Below are positions 17,143 to 28,000 of a stretch of 64,000 bases of DNA, in pieces (positions within the stretch are counted from its first letter, which is position 1; each line of letters begins with the position of its first letter). The notes below the pieces were generated by a model. That model was not told where the DNA came from, ran no database searches, and saw only the letters and a list, made by a program, of their open reading frames with translations. Made by a program: the position numbers and the translations under genes. This DNA is from Marivirga arenosa (GTDB taxonomy: Bacteria; Bacteroidota; Bacteroidia; Cytophagales; Cyclobacteriaceae): positions 992,001 to 1,056,000 of the forward strand of contig NZ_CP129968.2 of the NCBI RefSeq assembly GCF_030503875.2, written 5' to 3'.

Positions 17143-18495
17143 ATGGAGAAACTTAGCGAAAAGTATAATAAAGCAATTCCAAGATATACCAGTTATCCAA
17201 CAGTTCCGCATTGGGAATTAAAAGAACCTGAATCTAATAAATGGTTAGAAGAGGTGAAAGAAGTTTATTTCAGTCAATCGGATAAAAGTTTAAGTCTTTA
17301 CATTCACTTGCCCTTCTGCGAGAGCCTTTGTACTTATTGTGGTTGCAATAAACGCATTACCAAAAATCATAGTGTCGAGGATGTATATATCGAATCTGTC
17401 TTAAAGGAATGGAATATTTATGTAAAGAATTTTGGAGAGAAGCCCGTGATAAGAAACATCCACTTGGGTGGTGGTACGCCCACTTTTTTCTCAGCTGTGA
17501 ACCTTCAGAAATTAATTTTTACCATTAAAGATTCTGCCATTATTCACCCTGCCTTTGCTTTTAGCTTTGAAGGCCACCCGAATAATACGACTTACGAGCA
17601 ATTAAAAGTATTATCAGAACTCGGTTTCGATAGAGTTTCTTATGGAGTGCAGGATTTCAATTTGAAAGTTCAGCAAGCGATTCATAGAATTCAACCTATT
17701 GAAAATGTGGAGAAAGTTACGAGCTGGTCAAGAGAACTAGGATATGGCTCTGTCAACTTTGATTTAATATATGGGCTTCCTTTTCAGACCCTTGAAAACA
17801 TAAAAACCAATATTGAAAAGATTGAACAGTTTAAACCTGAAAGAATTGCTTTATACAGCTATGCACATGTGCCATGGAAAAGTAAAGGGCAAAGAGGTTA
17901 TAAAGATGAAGATCTCCCAACACCTTCAGAGAAATTAAAAATGTACCAATTAGCCAAGGAAGAATTAAATGCTCTGGGCTATAAAAGTATTGGCATGGAT
18001 CATTTTGCCTTAGCAGATGATGAACTCTATTTGGCAAAAGAAGAAGGATATCTTAATCGTAATTTTATGGGCTACACTACCGGTCAGAATCAACTCATGA
18101 TTGGTTTGGGATGCAGTGCTATAAGTTCCACCGGTACTGCTTTTGTACAAAATGAGAAAACAGTAGAGAAATATCAAGACTCTATTTTAAATCAAGAATT
18201 ACCACTGATAATAGGTCATTATTTATCACATGAAGAAATGGTGGTTAGCAAGGTGATTAATCAAATCATTTGTAATGGGGTTGCTGAATTTATGACTTCT
18301 GAATTTACCATAAAACTATGGGAAGATGCGTATGAGGAATTGCTAGAAATGCATGCTGATGAATTGATTGAAATGGGTATTTATAGCTTTAAGGTTACAA
18401 AAAAAGGAATGCTCTTTGTTCGAAATATATGCTCTTTATTTGACCCTAAATTGAAAAACAGCATTAATCAGCGGCAATTTAGTCAGAGTATTTGA
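17143..18495 (+). CDS. hemN: Oxygen-independent coproporphyrinogen III oxidase
   Basis: Radical-SAM enzyme that oxidatively decarboxylates coproporphyrinogen III to protoporphyrinogen IX in haem synthesis under low oxygen. The [4Fe-4S] motif is CESLCTYCGC (Cys59, Cys63, Cys66, with the extra Cys68 typical of true HemN). Further landmarks are NIHLGGGTPTFF, the SFEGHPNNTT stretch, RVSYGVQDF, and GMDHFAL. Length 450 and the extra Cys separate it from HemW. A truncated haemoglobin gene follows 281 bases later. Confidence 0.93.
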   Translation: MEKLSEKYNKAIPRYTSYPTVPHWELKEPESNKWLEEVKEVYFSQSDKSLSLYIHLPFCESLCTYCGCNKRITKNHSVEDVYIESVLKEWNIYVKNFGEKPVIRNIHLGGGTPTFFSAVNLQKLIFTIKDSAIIHPAFAFSFEGHPNNTTYEQLKVLSELGFDRVSYGVQDFNLKVQQAIHRIQPIENVEKVTSWSRELGYGSVNFDLIYGLPFQTLENIKTNIEKIEQFKPERIALYSYAHVPWKSKGQRGYKDEDLPTPSEKLKMYQLAKEELNALGYKSIGMDHFALADDELYLAKEEGYLNRNFMGYTTGQNQLMIGLGCSAISSTGTAFVQNEKTVEKYQDSILNQELPLIIGHYLSHEEMVVSKVINQIICNGVAEFMTSEFTIKLWEDAYEELLEMHADELIEMGIYSFKVTKKGMLFVRNICSLFDPKLKNSINQRQFSQSI

Positions 18496-18519
18496 AAAAT
18501 CTGATGAATTCAGGCTTAA

Positions 18520-18541
18520 CATTCCTGCGCAGGCAGGAATG
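18520..18541. repeat. REP-like palindrome
   Basis: CATTCCTGC and GCAGGAATG flank a four-base loop, 24 bases after hemN. GC-rich against an AT-rich background, as dispersed REP-type elements are. It may double as a transcription stop since T-rich sequence follows. Confidence 0.6.
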
Positions 18542-18645
18542 ACGGTTTTTAAAAGTATTGTTTGCTACAGAAACTATCAAGTTTAATAATTTTCAGTTGT
18601 TAGAATGGTGATGTAATTTTTTAATACGCTATAACATCTAGGCCT

Positions 18646-18668
18646 CATGCCTCCGATGGCAGGGATCT
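18646..18668. repeat. Degenerate palindromic GC-rich element
   Basis: CATGCCTCCGATGGCAGGGA region with short arms TGCC/GGCA. Composition resembles the palindrome 105 bases upstream, but pairing is poor, so it may be a decayed relative. The rest of the 281-base gap shows nothing else. Confidence 0.3.
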
Positions 18669-18776
18669 AAGATTAAAGTCCTGAAAGAATTAGCTGCTAG
18701 AAACATATAATTCTATATTTGAAATAGCTCTAAGTGCAAAATTGTATTTGATCTTACAAAGTATTTAAAGAAAAAT

Positions 18777-19160
18777 ATGTCAAAAAAAGATATTAGCAAT
18801 AAAGAAGATGTGCAACTACTGGTAGATAGCTTTTATGCTAAAGTATTAAAGGATGATATCATTGCTTATATTTTCACTGATGTTGCAAAATTGAATGTAC
18901 CGGAACATATGCCTATAATGTATAATTTTTGGGCCACTATTTTGTTAAGTAAAGGAACATATGTGGGGAATCCCATGGATAAGCATTTTGCATTAAATGA
19001 AAAGGAAGCACTCAAAAAAGAACATTTCGATAGGTGGTTGAAGTTATGGTTTGATACAGTAGATGAGCTTTTTACAGGTTCGAAAGCAGAGGAAGCCAAA
19101 ACCAGAGCGTCTACTATTGGTCGATTGATGTTGTTTAAAATGGAAGAAGCAAATCATTAA
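18777..19160 (+). CDS. Group III truncated haemoglobin
   Basis: Small haem protein (127 residues) of the 2/2 globin group III. Seen: FYAKVLKDDIIAYIF at the N-terminal helices, the Phe-Trp pair in YNFWATILL, GNPMDKHFAL, and the HFDRWLKLWFDTVDELF segment with the proximal-histidine region. Group III members are thought to handle oxygen, nitric oxide or peroxide; none is assigned here. Proximity to hemN fits a shared low-oxygen theme. The following small membrane-protein gene starts 31 bases downstream. Confidence 0.9.
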   Translation: MSKKDISNKEDVQLLVDSFYAKVLKDDIIAYIFTDVAKLNVPEHMPIMYNFWATILLSKGTYVGNPMDKHFALNEKEALKKEHFDRWLKLWFDTVDELFTGSKAEEAKTRASTIGRLMLFKMEEANH

Positions 19161-19191
19161 ACATTATAGATGATTTATCAGTTTTATAAAC

Positions 19192-19398
19192 ATGGAAAAG
19201 CTGATATTCCCTTTAAGTTTAGTGAGTTTTATAGGTTTTTTTTATGTCATTGCTATAAGCTTAAATTTTCCTTATCCGTTAATTTCGCTATTGTTCGGAT
19301 TACTCCCATTTTTTATAATTTGGATGGTGATAAGGGTTTTGAAAGATGGAGAGCACAGTGGGAAAACATTCGAAGATGATTTCTACGAATTTAAATAA
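19192..19398 (+). CDS. Small two-helix membrane protein, 68 aa
   Basis: Two hydrophobic segments (about residues 4-22 and 28-48) and a charged tail, DGEHSGKTFEDDFYEFK. Reading from 19192 is preferred over an overlapping frame from 19170 because it gives a coherent membrane protein with a hydrophilic C-terminus. Probably co-transcribed with the truncated haemoglobin gene. Such small proteins recur beside haemoglobin genes in related bacteria, but I cannot name a family. Confidence 0.65.
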   Translation: MEKLIFPLSLVSFIGFFYVIAISLNFPYPLISLLFGLLPFFIIWMVIRVLKDGEHSGKTFEDDFYEFK

Positions 19399-19425
19399 GC
19401 ATGAAAAAATGTTATTACCTACATT

Positions 19426-20178
19426 CTACTTACTGGTCTTAATATACTCCTTATACTTTTCTTTAATTTTCTCAGCGACTTCATAAGCTGAGGATGTATT
19501 GAGGAATTCTATACTCAATTTCATGTAGTTGATAAAATCGGTTAAATCATCTCCCTTTAAGTCAGTTAAGGAAGCCACTAATTCACGGTTAAATTTTTTA
19601 TTTCTGATATAGGAATCATCTAAATCTGCCTGTATATCCCAGTACTTCACTTTTTCTCGAAATTTGGGATTTATTTTGGAGGCAGCAAATCGGAGAGGGT
19701 TTCGAATGGCATAGCCTGCAGTGTTAATTTCTTTAGAGTTATATATGACTGGGATTTTAGGAATAGGCTTACCAGGAGTTACCCCATAGGGAACGAATTT
19801 CCCATTATCTTGCATAGGCATATTTATTAGTTTTTTACGAAAGTCAGCTTCTGTTTTAGGGAGATTACTAACCACCACTTCATCAAGTTGAATTACATTG
19901 GGATCTAATAATATTGATACACGCTTTTTAGTGTAAATGATGAATTGTTTCTTTTTGTAATTAATAGAGCTAATAATGAGGGTGTCTCCCACATTAGCCT
20001 CTAAATAGAAATTTCCTAATTCTGAAGAAATTGCAAGTTTTCGAGAGCTGATATTCAAGATGTGTGCTCCTTCTATACTTAATCCGTCTTTTGAGGATTG
20101 AATAATGCCTTCAATTTTTTGACCAAAAGAAGAATAGGTGCTAAGTGAGATCAAAAAAATAAATAAAAAGAGCTTCAT
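19426..20178 (-). CDS. Secreted carboxypeptidase-regulatory-like domain protein
   Basis: A 250-residue exported protein (signal peptide to about SFG at residue 19). Residues 20-100 form a CarbopepD_reg_2-type beta-sandwich: IEGIIQSSKDGLSIEGAHILN, SSELGNFYLEANVGDTLIIS, then a QLDEVVVSNL end like the junction before a TonB plug. No barrel follows; instead comes a mostly helical 130-residue tail. This architecture is common in Bacteroidota and its role is unknown. Confidence 0.8.
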   Translation of the reverse strand: MKLFLFIFLISLSTYSSFGQKIEGIIQSSKDGLSIEGAHILNISSRKLAISSELGNFYLEANVGDTLIISSINYKKKQFIIYTKKRVSILLDPNVIQLDEVVVSNLPKTEADFRKKLINMPMQDNGKFVPYGVTPGKPIPKIPVIYNSKEINTAGYAIRNPLRFAASKINPKFREKVKYWDIQADLDDSYIRNKKFNRELVASLTDLKGDDLTDFINYMKLSIEFLNTSSAYEVAEKIKEKYKEYIKTSK

Positions 20179-20452
20179 TAATGTCTGAGTATTTTCAATA
20201 CCCCTGACTAACTAATAGATCAAAAATATATTATGTAATTTATTTACTATTTGATTATAATTTCATGTTTAAATAAAGAGGTGTAACCATTATAAATGCA
20301 TTTTAGCTTTTTCTCCGATTATCATTTAGATGATCCGTTTAAATTTTACACGGATGGTTAATGTAAGTTTCATAATAAATATTAATTTTCGTGTTACAAT
20401 TGAGTGCATTTGTGCATCTAAAAAATGAAAACTAAAATTTAATCTTTAAATC

Positions 20453-21337
20453 ATGAGTAAACTTACTATCAGCCAGCTTTCAAAAACCTATCCCAATGGT
20501 GTGAAAGCATTAGATAACATCAATATTGAAATTCACAATGGCATGTTTGGTTTATTAGGGCCAAATGGTGCTGGCAAATCATCCTTAATGAGAACGCTAG
20601 CTACGCTACAGGAAGCGGATACTGGTTCTGCTTTATTAGACGATATAGATATCTTAAACCAACCCGATGAATTGCGAAAAGTATTAGGCTATTTGCCTCA
20701 AGAGTTTGGCGTTTATCCTAGAATTACCGCTGAGCAGCTATTAGACCATATGGCTATTTTGAAGGGAATCACCAATAAGTCCGAACGTAAAGAGATGGTA
20801 AAATATCTGCTAGACAAGGTGAACCTTTACGATAAAAGAAAAAAAGCAATAAAAGGCTTCTCTGGCGGTATGAAACAAAGAGTAGGAATTGCGCAGGCAT
20901 TAATTGGAAGTCCTAAATTAATTATAGTGGATGAGCCAACTGCCGGTTTAGATCCTAGTGAAAGAAACCGTTTTTACAATTTGCTAGCTGACGTTGGTGA
21001 AAAAGTGGTAGTGATTTTATCTACTCATATTGTGGATGATGTAAGAGAATTATGTACCAATATGGCCATTATGAATCTAGGTGAAATTGTTTATAAGGGA
21101 GCTCCTCAGACTGCTATTGAAGAATTATCAGGTAAGGTGTATCAAAAAATTGTTAGTCGTGAAGACTTAGATCAATACGCTAAAGAATATTCTATCATTT
21201 CCAATAAGATGGTAGGAGGGAAGCCATTAATTCATGTGTTCAGCGATGCAAATCCTGGTGATGGCTTCGAGCAAGTACAACCAAATCTGGAAGATGTATT
21301 CTTCTCGAAAATTAATACCTCTAATGTTTTAGTATAA
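20453..21337 (+). CDS. ABC transporter ATP-binding protein
   Basis: ATPase partner of the next gene. The 294-residue protein has Walker A GLLGPNGAGKSS, Q-loop GYLPQEFGVYP, signature FSGGMKQRVGIAQAL, Walker B LIIVDEPTAGLDP, and H-loop LSTHIVDD. It belongs to the NatA/BcrA exporter-like group. The stop is 11 bases before the permease/peptidase start, so they form an operon. Confidence 0.93.
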   Translation: MSKLTISQLSKTYPNGVKALDNINIEIHNGMFGLLGPNGAGKSSLMRTLATLQEADTGSALLDDIDILNQPDELRKVLGYLPQEFGVYPRITAEQLLDHMAILKGITNKSERKEMVKYLLDKVNLYDKRKKAIKGFSGGMKQRVGIAQALIGSPKLIIVDEPTAGLDPSERNRFYNLLADVGEKVVVILSTHIVDDVRELCTNMAIMNLGEIVYKGAPQTAIEELSGKVYQKIVSREDLDQYAKEYSIISNKMVGGKPLIHVFSDANPGDGFEQVQPNLEDVFFSKINTSNVLV

Positions 21338-21348
21338 ATTGATCGGAT

Positions 21349-24300
21349 ATGTTTAAACACTTCTTTACAACAGAATTAAAATATACATTTAAGCAACCGA
21401 TGATTTATATTTTCACCGGGCTTATTGGCTTATTAGTCTTTTTTGCAGTAGTGAGCGACAATGTAATAATTGGCGGTGCGGTAGGAAATGTATATAGAAA
21501 TGCGCCTCATATTATAGCCGTCTATACCGGAGTGATGACCATTTTTGGGCTTATCATAGCAACTGCTTTTTTTAATAATGCAGCACTAAGAGATCATCAG
21601 AATCAATTCAATGAAATCTTGTTCAGTACGCCAATCAAAAAATCTGGCTACTTCTTTGGGAGGTTCTTTGGGGCACTAATTTTGGCTACGATCCCAATGT
21701 TGGGTGTATTTATAGGGATGTTAATTGGTTCAGCATTAGCTCCAGTCTTTGGCTGGATAGAAGCAGATCGTTTTGGTGCTTTTTACCTTTCTTCCTTTAT
21801 CAATAATTACTTTTTTATAATCCTGCCTAATATGTTTTTTGCAGGGGCTATCATTTACGCTTTTGCTAATATTTGGAAGAATACTGTGATCTCTTTCGTA
21901 GGTGCACTTGCAGTAATTGTGGCCTTCTTTATTTCAGGGACTTTAATGTCTGATATTGAGAATGAGTCTATAGCTGCCATTCTGGATATTTTTGGTATTA
22001 GGACCTATTCTTTCATGTCGAAGTATTATACGCCTGTTGAGAAAAATACCTTAGGGCTACAAATCACTCCTATTTTAATTTATAATCGATTATTATGGGG
22101 CGGATTGGGACTTATCATTCTTTTAACTTCTTATTTTACATTTAGCTTTAAAGCAAAAAGTAAAAAAGTTAAAGCTGAGAAAAAGCAGGAAGATTCTAAA
22201 AGGACACCTTTTGTATTGCCTAAGGTTAGCATCAATTTTTCTTCCGCTACATCATGGAAACAGTTTAAAAGCTTTTTCTACATTAATTTCCTTAGTATCA
22301 TAAAAAGTACAACTTTCAAAATCCTAATCATATTCAGCTTATTAATGCTGATATCTAATTTATCAGGAGGGTTTGAATATTTCGGGCTTCAGTCGTATCC
22401 GGTTACTTATAAAATGCTTGATATAATTTCGAGCGTTTCAGGTCTCTTTACGATTATTATTGTGGTCTTTTTTAGCGGTGAATTAATCTGGAGAGATAAA
22501 GACAACCATATTAATGAGGTGATTGATGCTACACCTCATCAGTCCTTTGTTTCTTTAATTGCAAAAGTGAGCAGTTTAGTGATGATCACGATTGTGCTGT
22601 ATGTATTTTTCGTAATAAGCGCAGTGATTTATCAGTTGGGTACAGGTTATACCAGAATAGAGCTTGGCCTATACTTCAGTGACTTTTTCGTGAGCTATCT
22701 GGGCTATTATATTATCTATAGCATGGTCATGGTACTCATTCATGCCCTAGTAAGTAATAAGTACATTGGATATTTTATTTCCATCATTCTAATATTCGCT
22801 TTGGATATTATTTTACTGATAGCGGATATTCAATCCAATATGGTTGCCTTGGGTGAAACCCCTCGAATTATCTATTCTGATATGAATTCCTTTGGACCAG
22901 CCTTAATCAGTAGCTTGTGGTTTAATTTCTACTGGATCAGTTTTGCATTGATCTGTTTATTCTTAGCCACCCTCATGTGGAAAAGAGGAACTCAAGCTAA
23001 TATTAAAGAGAAGTTAAGCTTAATCCGTAAAGGAATGCCGAATTCTTTCAAAATCAGCTTTTTTATAATATTAGCAGCTTGGTTTACCTTATCTGGATTT
23101 GTGTTTTACAACACACAGGTTTTAAATGAATATACTACCTCCGATGAGAGAGAATTGCAGGCGGTGGAATATGAAAAGACCTACAAGAAATATGAAGATA
23201 TAGCATTACCTAAAATTGCTGCTATTGATTACTTCATTGATATTTTTCCATATCAAAGGGATGTAAAAGTGAAAGCGGAAGTAACTATGATTAATGCTAA
23301 TAAAGTTGCCATTGATTCCCTTCATTTTGATTGTAATTCAAGTTGGGAAACAGAAATTAAAATCCCAGGAGCTGAATTAGTTTTTGAAGATGAGGATTTT
23401 GATTATCGTATTTATAAGCTGGCAAAACCTTTTCAACCAGGTGATACGCTTGAAGCAGTGATCAACACATCTTATATCACCAAAGGATTTGAAAATGAAG
23501 TCTCTAATTCCTCAATAGTTGAGAATGGCACATTCTTAAATAATTTTCAGGTATTACCATCCTTAGGCTATAATGAAGGGGCTGAAATAAGTGATAATAA
23601 TACTCGGAAAAAATACGATTTGCCTAAAAAGGAGCGTATGCCTGAGTTGGAAGAGGATTGTGGGCCTGCTTGTGATAAGAATTATTTGACCGGTGGCTTA
23701 TCTGATTTTATAAATGTTGAAACGGTGATCTCTACCGCTTCTGACCAAATCGCAATTGCACCTGGTTCATTAATTAAAGAGTGGGAAGAGGAAGGAAGAA
23801 AATACTTTCATTATAAAGTAGACCATCCTTCTATGAACTTTTATTCTTTTATATCAGCTCGATTTGAAGTAGCAAGAGAGAAATGGAATGGGATTGATGT
23901 TGAAATCTATTATGATGCTAAGCATGATGTAAATATTCCTAAAATGACTGCTGCAGTTAAGAAGTCATTGAAATACTATACTGAGAATTTTGGCCCTTAT
24001 TACCATAAACAGTGTAGGATTATTGAGTTTCCGAGATACTCTACTTTTGCTCAAGCATTTCCAGGAACTATGCCATATTCTGAATCTTTCGGTTTTATTG
24101 TAAATCTGGAAGATGAAGATGAGAATAATGTGATTGATGCGGTGGTGGCGCATGAAATTGCGCATCAATATTGGGCACATCAGGTGATAGGTGCTGAAAT
24201 GCAAGGAAGTACCATGTTTAGTGAAGGCTTTTCAGAATATTCCTCTTTGATGACGATGAAGAATGAATCGAATGATCCGATGAAAATGCGCGAATTTCTT

Positions 24301-24936
24301 AAATATGATCATAATCGATACTTAAGAGGTAGAAGTGGAGAATTGGAAAAAGAAATGCCTTTATATAAAGTAGAAAATCAAGGCTATATTCATTATGGTA
24401 AAGGGAGTGTGATTTTATATGCTTTGCAGGATTATATAGGCGAGGAAAATGTCAACAAAGCAATGCGAGGATTTTTGGAAGAATACCGCTATAAAGGTCC
24501 TCCATATCCTACTTCTTTAGATTTCTTAGAATATTTAGAACCTGAGGTTCCTGATTCATTGAAATATTTAATCGATGACTGGTTTAAAGAGATCACTTTA
24601 TATGACAACCGAATGACTGAAGCCTCTTATAAAAAGTTAGAGGAGGGGATTTATGAGGTAAACCTCACGGTAGAAAGCAAGAAGATCAAAGCAGATAGTT
24701 TGGGTAATGAAACTGAAGTTCCAATCAATGATTGGATTGATATCGGAATGTTTGCCGATGATGATGAGTCTGATTTATTATTCCAAAGACGAGTGAAAAT
24801 CGATCAAGAGAAGATGGATTTCACTTTTGTGGTGGATACTATTCCTGCAAAAGCTGGGATTGATCCTAGACACTTACTAATTGATAGAGTATTCAAGGAT
24901 AATATCAAAAGTGTAAGTGAGGAATTGACGGATTAA
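21349..24936 (+). CDS. ABC permease fused to M1-family metallopeptidase
   Basis: A 1195-residue membrane protein. The first ~580 residues hold two sets of hydrophobic segments of ABC-2 type permease. The C-terminal half is an M1 aminopeptidase-like domain, outside the membrane by topology, with the zinc motif HEIAHQYW (His935, Glu936, His939) and a third ligand Glu959 in FSEGF. The spacing to Glu959 is one residue longer than in classic M1 enzymes, as in other fused members. Working pair with the upstream ATPase; the cargo is unknown. Possibly a peptide exporter whose substrates are trimmed as they emerge, which is inference. Confidence 0.92.
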   Translation: MFKHFFTTELKYTFKQPMIYIFTGLIGLLVFFAVVSDNVIIGGAVGNVYRNAPHIIAVYTGVMTIFGLIIATAFFNNAALRDHQNQFNEILFSTPIKKSGYFFGRFFGALILATIPMLGVFIGMLIGSALAPVFGWIEADRFGAFYLSSFINNYFFIILPNMFFAGAIIYAFANIWKNTVISFVGALAVIVAFFISGTLMSDIENESIAAILDIFGIRTYSFMSKYYTPVEKNTLGLQITPILIYNRLLWGGLGLIILLTSYFTFSFKAKSKKVKAEKKQEDSKRTPFVLPKVSINFSSATSWKQFKSFFYINFLSIIKSTTFKILIIFSLLMLISNLSGGFEYFGLQSYPVTYKMLDIISSVSGLFTIIIVVFFSGELIWRDKDNHINEVIDATPHQSFVSLIAKVSSLVMITIVLYVFFVISAVIYQLGTGYTRIELGLYFSDFFVSYLGYYIIYSMVMVLIHALVSNKYIGYFISIILIFALDIILLIADIQSNMVALGETPRIIYSDMNSFGPALISSLWFNFYWISFALICLFLATLMWKRGTQANIKEKLSLIRKGMPNSFKISFFIILAAWFTLSGFVFYNTQVLNEYTTSDERELQAVEYEKTYKKYEDIALPKIAAIDYFIDIFPYQRDVKVKAEVTMINANKVAIDSLHFDCNSSWETEIKIPGAELVFEDEDFDYRIYKLAKPFQPGDTLEAVINTSYITKGFENEVSNSSIVENGTFLNNFQVLPSLGYNEGAEISDNNTRKKYDLPKKERMPELEEDCGPACDKNYLTGGLSDFINVETVISTASDQIAIAPGSLIKEWEEEGRKYFHYKVDHPSMNFYSFISARFEVAREKWNGIDVEIYYDAKHDVNIPKMTAAVKKSLKYYTENFGPYYHKQCRIIEFPRYSTFAQAFPGTMPYSESFGFIVNLEDEDENNVIDAVVAHEIAHQYWAHQVIGAEMQGSTMFSEGFSEYSSLMTMKNESNDPMKMREFLKYDHNRYLRGRSGELEKEMPLYKVENQGYIHYGKGSVILYALQDYIGEENVNKAMRGFLEEYRYKGPPYPTSLDFLEYLEPEVPDSLKYLIDDWFKEITLYDNRMTEASYKKLEEGIYEVNLTVESKKIKADSLGNETEVPINDWIDIGMFADDDESDLLFQRRVKIDQEKMDFTFVVDTIPAKAGIDPRHLLIDRVFKDNIKSVSEELTD

Positions 24937-24955
24937 GTTTAATTGTTGAATCCAT

Positions 24956-24993
24956 AAAAAAGCCAGTTTGAGTATCTCAAACTGGCCTTTTTC
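24956..24993. terminator. Bidirectional terminator between convergent genes
   Basis: GCCAGTTTGAG (24962-24972), three-base loop, CTCAAACTGGC (24976-24986), with an A run on the left and a T run on the right, so it serves both strands. Confidence 0.92.
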
Positions 24994-25012
24994 TATTTTT
25001 GGGACTTATGCT

Positions 25013-28000
25013 TTAATCAAGTTTCACTGCTTTTACTTGATTTGCCTCTACTAAATCGTTGAAAGCGGCAACATCTTCATTCAATATTTTATTGAGGGCA
25101 TCAAGTTGCTCATCAATTCTAGCTGTGATTTCTTTTTTAAATTCAATAGCAGAATCAGTGGGTCTATTATCGCCCATACCCATTAAACTGTTTAAATGCC
25201 CTAATTTATTATTTAATCTTATAGGGTAGTTTAAAGGATCTTGTCTACTTCTGTTTTTAGTCTGGTAAAGTGTTTCTTCAATGTCTTTCATGTTTTTAAG
25301 AATACTTTTACCCATGCTTTTTACAGTATCTGCATCTGCTTTTTTGATTACATCTTCAATTTGAACTCTCGCTCTTCGGATATCTTTAATTGCTAAATTC
25401 GTTTCAGATAATTTCGCGATTACATCCTGTTGAAAATCAAATTGTGCTTTTAAATCATCATATGAAGCAGAAGATCTTGGGTCTTTTTTAATAGTGGCGA
25501 CCTGAGTACCTTGACCTTTACCGTTTACAACTAAGCTTACTTCATAGTCACCCGGTAAGGCTGTTGGTCCGCTTAAAGATGACCACCAAAGAATCATACC
25601 GTCAAAGCTCTCTGCACCCGGATACTGCATGTTCCAAATATGTTGGTTACTACCCGGTTTTACTTCTAACTTTTTCTCATTCTTCTTTTTATCGGGATGA
25701 GTACTGAATACTTGGATGGTATCACCGCCCATTTCATTGTAAATCAATTTTACAGTATCAGCAGCAGCTGTATCTTTTGCATAAAAGTAAGTGATTACAC
25801 CAGATGGCATATTAGTACCTGCTGTTTTACTTTCCCTTGATCTACCTCCAATTCTATAAGTGATTTTTGGATTGAAAATATGGTAATCCATATTCATTTT
25901 ATCCATGATTGCTTTTGCTGCACCCAACTGATGTAATACTGTTAAATCATCAATCAACCAAAATCCTCTACCCTGAGTAGCGGCAATTAAATGATTGTCC
26001 TTAATGGTTAAATCGGTAATAGGAACGATTGGGAGGTTCAACTGAAAATCCTGCCAGCTAGCACCATCATCAAAAGAAATGTACATTTTGGTTTCAGTTC
26101 CTGCATATAAAATACCTGGACTTTTCGGGTCGGCTCTTAAAACTCTTGTGAAGTGATCATTAGCTATTCCATTTACAATTTTAGTCCATGTTTTACCGTA
26201 ATCCTTTGTCTTATATAAATAAGGACGGTAATCACCGTTTTTATAAGAGGTAGCGGCTATATAAGCGCCCCCCTTAGTAAATGGACTTGCCTCAATGCTA
26301 TTGATCATAATCCATTTCGGCATATCAGGTGGGGTTACATTTTCCCAGTTTTCGCCTCCATCTTTACTCACATGAACTAAACCATCATCAGAACCTGTCC
26401 ATAACAAACCTTCTTCATAAGGAGATTCAATGGCTGCGAAAATAGTACAGTAATACTCCACGCTTGTGTTATCTTTTGTAATCGGACCACCGGAAGGACC
26501 TAATTTACTAGGATCATTTCTTGTTAAATCAGGGCTTATGGTTTCCCATGTTTGACCCTCATTGGTAGTTACATGTAAATGATTTGAAGCCGTATAAAGT
26601 TTATTTGGATCATGAGGAGAAGTGAAAATAGGGAAATTCCACTGGAACCTGTATTTCATTTCTTCTGCTCCGTGTCCCATAGGGTTGTCTGGCCATACGT
26701 TTATCGCTCTTATTTCTTCAGAGCTATGATTGTAACGAGTTAAAAAGCCATCATAGCTACCACCATAAACTACTTCATTATTTTCCTCATCAATCGCTAA
26801 GTGCGCACTTTCACCCCCTGCGGTTGATTCCCAATCTTGTTCGCCAACAACAGATCCTGTGGTTCTATGTGCAATTCTTACCGTAGAGTTATCTTGCTGT
26901 GCACCATATATCCTGAATGGAAAATGATCATCTGTTGTAACGCGGTAAAATTGTGCAGTATTCTGGTTCATATAAGTACTCCAGTTTTCTCCGCCATCAA
27001 AACTTACTTGAGCACCACCATCATCAGCCATGATCATGCGCTGATTATCGTTAGGGTCAATCCACATATCATGGTGGTCTCCGTGTGGAGCTCTAAAAGC
27101 TTCAAAAGATTTTCCTCCATCTTTTGATTTGTGATAATCCACATTTACAACATATACCATATCCTCATCCTGAGTATCAGCGTAAATTCTGGTATAATAC
27201 CAAGCTCTTTGTCTTAATGCTCTATCGTCATTTGTTTTCTTCCATGTTTTTCCTGCATCATCAGATCTGAAAACACCACCATTATCATTCTCAATGATAG
27301 CCCAAACCCGATTTGAATTTTGCGGGGAAACGGTTATTCCTGAAATACCCCAAGTGCCTTTCGGTAAACCTTCATTTTCTGAAAGTTTTGTCCAGTTTTC
27401 TCCGCTATCCGTTGATTTCCAAATGTCAGAGCCAGGCCCGCCACTTGAAAAACTATAAGGCGTTCTTCTCACATTCCAGGTAGAAGCATACATAATTCTT
27501 GGGTTATTAGGATCTAAGATCAGGTCCACTGCGCCAGCTCTGCTATTCGCAAATAATTTTCTGTCCCAAGTTTTACCTCCATCAGTAGATTTATAAACAC
27601 CTCTTTCAGGAGAATCTTTAAAAATATCACCCATTACGGCTGCATAGACTATATCTGGGTTTTGAGGATGAATTCTGATTCTACTGATGTGGCGACTATT
27701 GTCAAGTCCCATGTGTTCCCAGTTTTTACCAGCATCTACTGATTTGTAAACTCCATAGCCGTATGACATATTTCCTCGTAGAGTCTTTTCACCACCGCCA
27801 ACATAAATAACATTAGGATCACTTTCCGCAACCGCTACGGCTCCAATAGAGCCTCCAAAATGGCCATCAGAAATACTTTCCCAAGTATTTCCACCATCTT
27901 TGGTGCGCCATACACCTCCACCAGTGGATCCCATGTAATATAGGTTAGGTTGACCAGTAACTCCGGTTACCGCAGCAGACCTACCGCCTCTGTAGGGTCC

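Noticed and set aside
19170..19379. ORF overlapping the 68-residue membrane-protein gene in another frame
   Set aside because: The protein has no coherent pattern, while the 19192 frame gives a sensible two-helix membrane protein.
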